This document shows, one piece after another, positions 1-5,254 of a stretch of DNA of 7,265 nt. Source of the stretch: Prolixibacteraceae bacterium. GTDB taxonomy: Bacteria; Bacteroidota; Bacteroidia; Bacteroidales; Prolixibacteraceae. Position numbers and translations under genes: made by a program. Within the stretch, counting starts at the first letter, position 1. Every line of letters starts with the position of its first letter. Where the stretch lies: assembly GCA_007116765.1 (NCBI GenBank), contig SKHV01000243.1, positions 1 to 7,265 of the forward strand. Direction: 5' to 3'. The notes under the pieces were generated by a model. It saw only the letters and a program-made list of their open reading frames with translations. It made no database searches and was not told the origin of the DNA.

Positions 1-1
1 A

Positions 2-112
2 TTGATAAAAGAAAGATATATCCCTATGATTAAGCACCTATTAATCGAAACTAAAAAAGGCAAAATATCTCATTGTCAGATGCTTGTTGAAGGCTTTTAT
101 AAATTAAGTTAA
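2..112 (+). CDS. C-terminal end of an unidentified protein (5' end outside window)
   Basis: An open frame enters from the left edge and ends at the TAA at 110-112, giving 36 residues that finish in ...LVEGFYKLS. Composition is ordinary for a helical, charged, cytoplasmic protein (many K, E, I, L), and codon use is AT-rich like the signalling genes further right. I do not recognise the family, and there is too little to assign a function. The stop lies about 20 bp before recognisable intron sequence, so the true end of the gene may have been replaced when the truncated intron was joined here. The alternative is a chance open frame; 36 codons without a stop in AT-rich DNA is suggestive but not strong. 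Confidence 0.4.
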   Translation: MIKERYIPMIKHLLIETKKGKISHCQMLVEGFYKLS

Positions 113-137
113 CGGCTATGGGCAGCTGGCGGACGAC

Positions 138-920
138 AACATCGACCATGACCTGCTGATGAAAGAGGTACGGTTCTATTGCAGGGACAAATGGGTTTTG
201 CTGTACGTTGAGCGGTGGCTCAAAGCGGGGATAGTGCCACAGGATGGCATGCACATCGACAGGCTGACGGGAACTCCGCAAGGGAGCGTTATCAGTCCGT
301 TGCTGGCAAACATCTTCATGCACGTATGTTTCGACAAATGGATGGATAAATTTCATCCCGAGAAACCCTTTGAACGCTATGCCGACGATGTGGTGGTACA
401 TTGCAAAACGGAGAAACAGGCCATCTTTATGCTCAAGCAGATTGATGCCCGTCTTCGGAAATGCAACCTAACGCTACACCCCGAGAAGACCAAAATTGTA
501 AATGTCAAGGGAAAATCAGAAAAGAAATATCCAAAGAGTTATGATTTTCTGGGGTTCACCATTCGCCCACAATGGGTTATAGCAAAGGGGAAACCGATGC
601 TTTTGCCCAGTATGTTCATGAGCCAAAAATCGAAAAACAGCGTGATGGAAAAGTTCAGGGAACTGAACATCCACAAACGGCGGAAATCGTTGGAAGCAAT
701 AGCAGATGAACTGCGCCCTATCATACAGGGTATCATCAATTATTACTGTAAGTTTTCATCGAACCACACACGTGAAATTTGGAACCAGCTCAACACAAGA
801 TTACTGAAATGGGTAAAATGGGAGAAAGGGCTTTACAAAAAGGCTTCCGTTCGGTGGTTGAAGAAGAAGTATAAGGAAGCACCTTTACTTTTTCCTCATT
901 GGAAATTGGTATATCCATAA
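138..920 (+). pseudogene. Group II intron reverse transcriptase/maturase, N-terminally truncated
   Basis: The intact protein would reverse-transcribe its intron and help it splice. The surviving frame starts in the NIDHDLL motif (138-158), ahead of the first internal Met at 159. Numbering from that Met, the GTPQGSVISPLLAN motif is at 38-51 and the catalytic YADD at 74-77. The GFTIRP block (RT7) follows, and a maturase/thumb (GIIM) region with INYYCKF occupies roughly the last 100 residues, ending ...HWKLVYP. No C-terminal HNH endonuclease domain is present. Full-length relatives usually exceed 400 residues. Here everything before RT3 is lost, including the first catalytic aspartate, so polymerase activity should be gone even though YADD is intact. 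The Met at 159 is internal to the family alignment and is probably not a real start. Domains V and VI of the host intron follow at 951-1040. Confidence 0.9.
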
Positions 921-950
921 AGTGTTTACACTTTTGTGATTGAACAAGAA

Positions 951-1040
951 GAGCCGTATGATGGGAGACTATCACGTACGTCCTCGAAAGCTTTCGGGAC
1001 TGTGAGAACGTGAGGGTGAAATTCCCTTGCGTGACTCGAT
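951..1040 (+). ncRNA. Group II intron domains V and VI
   Basis: Domain V starts with GAGCCGTATG at 951, which carries the catalytic AGC triad; the GGGAGACT segment (963-970) and the returning strand ATCACGTACG (971-980) follow. In familiar relatives the returning strand continues GGTTC straight into TGTGAGA. Here about 16-20 nt (981-1000) intervene and can form their own hairpin. Domain VI pairs 1008-1016 with 1024-1032 and 1004-1006 with 1035-1037, leaving A1034 unpaired as branch point. The end at 1040 is supported by the branch-to-end distance and the CGAT terminus. Assignment to group II is secure; the effect of the domain V alteration is inference. Confidence 0.8.
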
Positions 1041-1091
1041 TATGGGTATAAATAACCATAAACGCAAAGCGTAAAACAGATTACGCCGTGA

Positions 1092-1232
1092 CTACAGATA
1101 GTTAGTTATTTTAAACTTGTTGAATTGCAGGGCGGAAAAATATGGGTAAGCTGTGAAGAAGGTAAAGGCTCATATTTTTATTTTACCTTGCCTGCAAAAT
1201 CCGGAGCAAAGCGGTCACCCGTTCCGTTTTAA
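1092..1232 (+). pseudogene. Histidine kinase remnant: C-terminal end of an ATPase (HATPase_c) domain
   Basis: The frame 1092-1232 reads ...LVELQGGKIWVSCEEGKGSYFYFTLPAKSG and ends at TAA 1230-1232. GGKIWV-S-EEGKGS-FYFTLP is the classic last strand-turn-strand of bacterial sensor kinases, ending in the extreme C-terminus. Everything upstream (H-box, N and G1 boxes) is missing. In this frame there are stops at 1053, 1059 and 1089, so the remnant does not continue into the intron's 3' flank. There is no start codon. It is a broken gene fragment, not a small protein. The full kinase at 1398 is of another type (HisKA_3) with a different C-terminus, so this is not a duplicated copy of its end. Confidence 0.8.
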
Positions 1233-1339
1233 ATGCCCTATAATGCAATCATTTTTATGAGCAAACAGCGTGAATTTTGATAGTAAAAAGCAGGTTTAGT
1301 TGTGTATTATGCAATTTGGCATTTAATTTTTACTTTCTA

Positions 1340-1371
1340 TTGATTAACTACCTAAATTATTAATATTTTTG
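1340..1371 (+). promoter_or_regulatory. Candidate Bacteroidetes-type promoter for the kinase operon
   Basis: TATTTTTG at 1364-1371 matches the Bacteroidetes -7 consensus TAnnTTTG at every defined position. A TTG at 1340-1342 lies 21 bp upstream, close to the usual -33 spacing. Transcription would begin roughly at 1378, leaving a leader of about 20 nt before the ATG at 1398. No Shine-Dalgarno sequence is seen, as is common in this phylum. In DNA this AT-rich such matches arise by chance, so support is moderate. The rest of the 1233-1397 gap shows nothing else I can support. Confidence 0.4.
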
Positions 1372-1397
1372 CTTTTTAACATAGATTAGTTTGAACA

Positions 1398-3299
1398 ATG
1401 CTGGATTTAAATCATAAACCTACAATACTCATAGTTGACGATAACAAAGAAAATCTGGAATTGCTTACCTTCATTCTGGATAAACTTAACGTTAATCTCA
1501 TAGGTGCCGCTTCAGGTTTAGAGGCATTGAGTAAAGCAAGTGGGGTAGAAATTGCCCTAGCCATTGTGGACGTACGTATGCCTGAAATGACAGGGTATGA
1601 ACTGGCGGTAGAACTTAATAGTGAACGACAAGAGAATAAAGTACCTGTAATATTTCTTACGGCTAATTATTTTGATCAGAAAGAGGTGTTGAAGGGCTAT
1701 TCTTCCGGAGCTGTAGATTACATCACAAAACCCTTCTCAAAAAACATATTACTAAGTAAGGTAACTGTTTTTCTGGATCTTTTTAACCAGAAACAGATCA
1801 TTCGCAGAAATTCGGAGTTACTAAGAGAATCGCTTAACGACTTGGCGAAGGCCAATGAGAGTTTAAAAGAACGCGAGCAGAAGCAAAATCGGGAGCGCTT
1901 ATTTAATAAAGCATTGCTTGACAGTATTCCCGGTATATATTATCTATATACTTATCCTGAACTAAAACTTATTGACTGGAATAAACAACAGGAACCCATT
2001 TTGGGATATAATACGAATGAAATACAAGTTAGTCCTACTTTTGTTAAGCATTTGTCTGAAAATGAAGAAAAAGTAAGAAAGGCCATTGATGACATCATTA
2101 CTCACGATAAGACATCGATTGAAGCGTCTTTGCTAACTAAAGATGGCTGTTCAATCCCATATCTTCTTACTGCGGTTAAAATTGAGAGTGATGGTTTGCA
2201 ATACTTTATGGGCGTAGGAATTAATGTAAGTGATCGAAAACAAGCAGAGCAGGCCTTACTTCACAGCGAATGGATATTGACTAAAGCTCAGCAAATTGCT
2301 CATGTAGGAAGTTGGGAATACGATTACGAGAGTAACATGATGGAATGCTCGGATGAGACTTTCCATATTTTTGGTTTTGAGCCCGGGGGTATAGAGCCAT
2401 CGCTTGATTTATTTTACAACATGGTTCATCCCGAAGACTTCCCTTTGTTACAAAAGGGCATTGATAATGCAAAAGAATTTCATGTTCCTCTAAATATCGA
2501 TTTGCGCATTATCATTTCTAGCGGGGAAGAACGTTTCATACATGAACAGGCCGAAATTATGTTTAATGCTGAGGGAATGCCCCTGAAATGGGTGGGAACT
2601 GTACACGATATTACCGAACGAAAAAAAATTGAGGACGAATTGCAAGCATCTTTGAAGCAGTTGCATCAATTATCAAAATATATAGAACAGGCAAGAGAGA
2701 ACGAACGCTTGCATATTGCAAGGGAATTACATGATGACCTGGGGCAGGCACTAACTGCCGTGAAAATTGATTTGGAAATTATTAAACAACAGTCGTCCAA
2801 TACAATTGTTAAACAGAAACTAGAAGATGTTAAGTTTTTAGTAGGCGATACCATCCGAACTGTTCAACGGATTACTTCGCAGCTTAGACCCGAAATTATT
2901 GATGACCTTGGTTTGGAAGCAGCCATTGAATGGTATACCAAAGAATTTTCACAACGCTACAGCATCGAAGTTTTTCTGGATATTCAAAGCGGAATACCCA
3001 TCTCTAACGATGATGCACTGCCGCTGTTCAGAATCATGCAGGAGTCGCTAACTAACATCGCCCGGCATGCAAAAGCAACGAATATTGAAATTTTGCTCAG
3101 TCAACAAGAAGATTTTATTAAATTTGAAGTATCTGACAACGGAGTGGGAATTACAGAAGATAGAATTAATTCGAAAAAATCGTTTGGGATTATGAGTATG
3201 AAAGAAAGAGCGAATTCGCTTGGCGGCACCTTTAAAATATCTCGAAAAAATAAGTTTGGAAGCAAAATTGAGGTTTTATTTCCCATATCCAAAGTATAA
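1398..3299 (+). CDS. Cytoplasmic hybrid sensor histidine kinase (REC-PAS-PAS-HisKA_3-HATPase)
   Basis: This 633-residue protein has no membrane segment or signal peptide, so it should sense an intracellular or relayed cue. An N-terminal receiver domain spans about 8-125, with acidic pair D14-D15, phospho-acceptor D58 (in VDVRMP), T88 and K111 (in YITKPF). A charged, probably coiled-coil linker (130-167) leads to a first PAS domain (about 168-283, ending ...NVSDRKQAE) and a second PAS with PAC (about 290-415, ending TVHDITERKK). The dimerisation/phosphotransfer domain is HisKA_3 type, with ARELHDDLGQ placing the phospho-histidine at H445. The ATPase domain has the N-box asparagine N553 (QESLTNIARHA), DNGVG at 580-584, and FGIMSMKERA/LGG near the end. 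HisKA_3 kinases normally pair with NarL/LuxR-type regulators, and such a gene starts 3 bp after this stop. The ATG at 1398 is chosen because the receiver begins right after it. All catalytic residues I can check are present; the ligand is unknown. Confidence 0.95.
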   Translation: MLDLNHKPTILIVDDNKENLELLTFILDKLNVNLIGAASGLEALSKASGVEIALAIVDVRMPEMTGYELAVELNSERQENKVPVIFLTANYFDQKEVLKGYSSGAVDYITKPFSKNILLSKVTVFLDLFNQKQIIRRNSELLRESLNDLAKANESLKEREQKQNRERLFNKALLDSIPGIYYLYTYPELKLIDWNKQQEPILGYNTNEIQVSPTFVKHLSENEEKVRKAIDDIITHDKTSIEASLLTKDGCSIPYLLTAVKIESDGLQYFMGVGINVSDRKQAEQALLHSEWILTKAQQIAHVGSWEYDYESNMMECSDETFHIFGFEPGGIEPSLDLFYNMVHPEDFPLLQKGIDNAKEFHVPLNIDLRIIISSGEERFIHEQAEIMFNAEGMPLKWVGTVHDITERKKIEDELQASLKQLHQLSKYIEQARENERLHIARELHDDLGQALTAVKIDLEIIKQQSSNTIVKQKLEDVKFLVGDTIRTVQRITSQLRPEIIDDLGLEAAIEWYTKEFSQRYSIEVFLDIQSGIPISNDDALPLFRIMQESLTNIARHAKATNIEILLSQQEDFIKFEVSDNGVGITEDRINSKKSFGIMSMKERANSLGGTFKISRKNKFGSKIEVLFPISKV

Positions 3300-3302
3300 G
3301 CT

Positions 3303-3932
3303 ATGAATATATTGATTTGTGATGATCATAAAATTGTTCGCGACGGATTAAAGCAGATACTTGCACAATACAATGATGCATTCTTAATTGATGAAGCTGC
3401 AAACGGGCGTGAAGTATTTGATTTATTTAATAAAGTAGCTTACGAACTCCTTTTACTCGATATTTCCTTGCCCGATCAGAGCGGCTTGGATATTCTCCAA
3501 GAGGTAAAGAAAAAATGGCCGAAAACTTATGTGCTAATGCTAAGCATGCATCCACAGGAACAATACGCCATACGCGCCCTTGCTCATGGAGCTTCGGGTT
3601 ATCTTACCAAAGATACTGCCGCCGAAGAATTATTGATGGCAGTAACGGAAATAAAAAAGAACGGTAAATACATCTCCCAGTCGCTTGCCCACTGTTTGGC
3701 ATTTCAGCTCAACAACGATAACAACAACCTTGCTCTACATGAAAAATTATCGGATCGCGAATTTGAAATCATGATTAGAATTGCGGATGGTAAATCATTA
3801 AAGGAAATAGGAAACGAATTGTGTATTTCCGGTAAAACGGTTAGCACTTACCGGAGCCGGATAATGGAAAAAATGCAACTGGAAAAGAACACCGATCTTG
3901 CTCGTTATTGCATTGAATATCAGTTGATTTAG
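3303..3932 (+). CDS. NarL/FixJ-family response regulator (REC + LuxR-type HTH)
   Basis: This 209-residue transcription factor is probably the direct partner of the kinase encoded 3 bp upstream; the two almost certainly share a transcript. The receiver (about 1-120) has D7-D8, phospho-acceptor D53 (LLLLDISLP), S81 and K103 (GYLTKD). The C-terminal LuxR-type helix-turn-helix covers about 146-205: LSDREFEIMIRIADGKSLKEI, then the recognition region SGKTVSTYRSRIMEKM. Length and layout are standard for the family. Phosphorylation would be expected to favour dimerisation and DNA binding. Its targets are not shown by sequence alone, but three 22-bp direct repeats at 4165-4230, ahead of the next gene, are the obvious local candidates. 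No oddities are seen and all key residues are present. Confidence 0.95.
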   Translation: MNILICDDHKIVRDGLKQILAQYNDAFLIDEAANGREVFDLFNKVAYELLLLDISLPDQSGLDILQEVKKKWPKTYVLMLSMHPQEQYAIRALAHGASGYLTKDTAAEELLMAVTEIKKNGKYISQSLAHCLAFQLNNDNNNLALHEKLSDREFEIMIRIADGKSLKEIGNELCISGKTVSTYRSRIMEKMQLEKNTDLARYCIEYQLI

Positions 3933-3947
3933 TTTTTGGGTGTTGTC

Positions 3948-4010
3948 CTGGTAAATCTGCAAATAGTAGACCGATTGCTTCGCTGTACTATTATGGCAGA
4001 TTTTGACCAG
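3948..4010. repeat. Large imperfect inverted repeat (possible terminator or mobile repeat)
   Basis: The left arm, 3948-3968, consists of CTGGT, AAATCTGC, a lone A and AATAGTA. The right arm, 3986-4010, consists of TACTATT, ATG, GCAGATTT, TG and ACCAG. They pair over 20 bp (5+8+7) with small bulges around a 17-nt loop (3969-3985). The structure begins 16 bp after the response regulator stop, so it may end or stabilise the kinase-regulator transcript. There is no T-run after it, so a classical intrinsic terminator is doubtful. The loop contains GATTGCTTCGCTG, and the complementary AGCAATC recurs at 4051-4057, a pattern reminiscent of dispersed palindromic repeats common in bacterial genomes. 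Confidence 0.65.
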
Positions 4011-4164
4011 CGTGTCATTAGCTACGCTGAACTTCGTTTCCGACGTAAGGAGCAATCCCTTATTTAATTCTGAGAGAACCTTCGATATTAATCGGGACAG
4101 GGTGACGCACTTTGATTTTATTACGCAGTTACAAGTAAAATACTTCCTCGCACATGTCTGTGTA

Positions 4165-4230
4165 AGTTTTTCCCTACAAAATTTTCAGGTTTCCCATACA
4201 TGCATTTCAGGTTTCCCCTACAAGCAATTT
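4165..4230 (+). promoter_or_regulatory. Three tandem 22-bp direct repeats, candidate operator
   Basis: Units at 4165-4186, 4187-4208 and 4209-4230 repeat with an exact 22-bp period. The shared core is AGGTTTCCCNTACA followed by a TTT-rich tail (first unit AGTTTTTCCCTACA). The period is close to two helical turns, so bound proteins would sit on the same DNA face. The block ends 44 bp before the ATG of the receiver gene at 4275 and touches the candidate -33 element, a position suited to activator binding. The nearby LuxR-type regulator (3303-3932) is the natural candidate binder, but this is inference; nothing in the repeat itself identifies the protein. Confidence 0.6.
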
Positions 4231-4257
4231 GTTGAAATTGAAGGATATTTATTTTTC
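4228..4257 (+). promoter_or_regulatory. Weak candidate promoter for the receiver and secreted-protein genes
   Basis: TATTTTTC at 4250-4257 matches TAnnTTTG at all but the last base, with TTTG at 4228-4231 lying 18 bp upstream. It would leave a leader of roughly 10 nt before the ATG at 4275. A poor -7 element next to an operator-like repeat block would suit an activator-dependent promoter. Chance matches are likely in this AT-rich stretch. Confidence 0.25.
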
Positions 4258-4274
4258 AATTTAAATGACCACAA

Positions 4275-4667
4275 ATGAGAATAGTTATAGCCGATGATTC
4301 TGATTTAATGCTTGAAAGGTTGCAAATAATGCTAAGCCTCTTGGACAAGGTTGAAGTAATCGGCATATACCGCAACGGTACCGAAGCTCTTGCCGGTCTA
4401 AAGAAATTCAGTCCGGATTTGGCTATTCTGGATAATAAAATGCCCGGGCTAAAAGGTGTTGAGGTAATCAGGGAAATAAGGAAAGAGAATTCTATGGTGA
4501 AATTAATGCTGCTCAGCTTTTATTCCGATACATACTATAAAAAGCAGGCCATGAAAGTCGGGACGGATTATTTTTTTTCTAAGAATGAGGATTTTGAAAA
4601 GATACCGGAAGTGATAGCCGAACTGATCAACAATGACAATAATTGTTCAATAAATAATCATAGTTAA
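4275..4667 (+). CDS. Stand-alone receiver-domain protein (single-domain response regulator)
   Basis: The 130 residues form one receiver domain with a short polar tail (NNDNNCSINNHS). Key positions are present: D7-D8, phospho-acceptor D53 (AILDNKMPG), S81 (LMLLSFYSD) and K103 (FFSKNED). There is no DNA-binding or enzymatic output domain, so it should act as a phosphate sink or relay, or by protein contact, in the cytoplasm. Its closest local phosphodonor is the kinase at 1398-3299, but it could also take phosphate from another kinase. The start at 4275 gives the usual MRIVIADD beginning. The next gene starts 13 bp after its stop, suggesting a shared transcript with the exported proteins. Similarity to the receiver of the regulator at 3303 is only at family level. 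Confidence 0.9.
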   Translation: MRIVIADDSDLMLERLQIMLSLLDKVEVIGIYRNGTEALAGLKKFSPDLAILDNKMPGLKGVEVIREIRKENSMVKLMLLSFYSDTYYKKQAMKVGTDYFFSKNEDFEKIPEVIAELINNDNNCSINNHS

Positions 4668-4680
4668 ATATAGACTGCAT

Positions 4681-5205
4681 ATGAGACACAAAACATTAAA
4701 ATTCAGTATGTTGCTTTTCTTGTTGAGCATAGGGCTTACAGGACTACAAGCACAAGTAAGTATTAATTCCACAGGTGGTAATGCTTCGGGCAGCGGCGGC
4801 TCAGTGAGCTATTCTGTTGGACAGCTCACGTATCAAACCCATACCGGCACAAACGGTTCGGTAGCCGAAGGCGTACAGCAAGCTTATGAAATATCGGTGG
4901 TAACAGGAATTGTTGAAGCCAAAGGTATAAACCTTTCGCTTAAGGCTTATCCTAATCCAACAACCGACAATCTAACATTGAGTATTGATGCTTCTACTTC
5001 GCTCAATATTCAATCAATGAGTTATCAGCTTTTTGATATTAACGGAAGGCTTTTACAAAACGGACAGATTGCAAGCATGCAAACAAGCATTGAGATGAGC
5101 AATCTTCGGCCAGCAACTTATTTTTTAAAGGTAATTCATAGTAGCAATAATGTAGGTGCAACGCAAACTAGCGAAGTGAAAACGTTTAAAATAATCAAAC
5201 ATTAA
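4681..5205 (+). CDS. Small exported protein with type IX secretion C-terminal sorting domain
   Basis: The 174-residue precursor has a Sec signal peptide: positive RHK, a hydrophobic core about 8-20, and probable cleavage after GLQA (24). The mature N-terminal part is Gly/Ser/Thr-rich (STGGNASGSGGSVSYSVGQ), a compact beta segment often seen at the start of Bacteroidetes T9SS proteins. From about 85 to 174 comes a type A sorting domain: YPNP at 90-93, the SYQLFDINGRLL strand pair, the LRPATYFLKVI motif and the terminal KTFKIIKH. Such domains direct export across the outer membrane by T9SS and are then usually removed, so only about 60 residues would remain as mature cargo. That is very short, so the protein may be little more than an anchor or a partner for its neighbour. 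It starts 13 bp after the receiver gene, and the next exported protein begins 49 bp downstream. No enzymatic function is visible. Confidence 0.9.
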   Translation: MRHKTLKFSMLLFLLSIGLTGLQAQVSINSTGGNASGSGGSVSYSVGQLTYQTHTGTNGSVAEGVQQAYEISVVTGIVEAKGINLSLKAYPNPTTDNLTLSIDASTSLNIQSMSYQLFDINGRLLQNGQIASMQTSIEMSNLRPATYFLKVIHSSNNVGATQTSEVKTFKIIKH

Positions 5206-5254
5206 TATTAATATGTTTTAGCAAAGATAGTTTTAATCAAAAAATAAGCATACG

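Larger units (their letters stand above)
132..1040 (+). mobile_element. Group II intron remnant, 5'-truncated, 3' end intact
   Basis: The segment contains the 3' two thirds of an intron-encoded reverse transcriptase/maturase followed by the two 3'-terminal RNA domains of a group II intron. Domain V begins at 951 (GAGCCGTATGATGGGAGAC...). Domain VI is a 9-bp stem (1008-1016 with 1024-1032) plus a lower GAG/CTC stem (1004-1006 with 1035-1037), leaving A1034 as the likely branch-point adenosine, seven nucleotides from the 3' end at 1040 (...CTCGAT). The 5' splice site, domain I and the exon-binding sequences are missing, so autonomous splicing or retrohoming is not expected. The left boundary is approximate: reverse transcriptase homology starts near 138 and the frame is closed by a TAA at 105-107. 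Base composition is visibly more GC-rich than the flanks, which fits an acquired element. Confidence 0.85.
3933..4274. other. 342-bp non-coding interval between the two signalling transcripts
   Basis: No convincing gene is present. In order it holds a large imperfect inverted repeat (3948-4010), a stretch resembling dispersed palindromic repeat DNA (about 3973-4060), a plain AT-rich part (4061-4164), three tandem 22-bp repeats (4165-4230), and a weak promoter candidate (4228-4257) before the receiver gene. A forward open frame from 4003 to 4278 crosses all of this but starts inside a hairpin arm, translates the operator-like repeats, and runs into the next gene's start, so I do not call it. 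Confidence 0.6.

Noticed and set aside
51..401. Reverse open frame of 116 codons over the intron
   Set aside because: Antisense to the reverse transcriptase frame that carries PQG and YADD motifs; no independent support.
120..920. Retron or diversity-generating reverse transcriptase
   Set aside because: The GTPQGSVISPLLAN motif, the maturase-type C-terminal region and the following domains V/VI identify a group II intron. No template/variable repeat pair or retron RNA is seen.
790..1059. Reverse open frame over the intron 3' end
   Set aside because: Covers the maturase end and domains V/VI antisense; the sequence is explained by intron structure.
4165..4230. CRISPR-like repeats
   Set aside because: The 22-bp units are contiguous with no spacers and only three in number; operator-like direct repeats fit better.
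4003..4278. Forward open frame of 91 codons before the receiver gene
   Set aside because: It begins inside the hairpin arm, spans the 22-bp repeats, has unusual composition (many F, C, H) and overlaps the start of the receiver gene by 4 bp. No family resemblance; non-coding explains it better.
5206..5254. Promoter between the two exported-protein genes
   Set aside because: TAGTTTTA at 5228-5235 partly matches the -7 element, but no -33 TTG/TTTG stands at proper distance in this 49-bp AT-rich gap.
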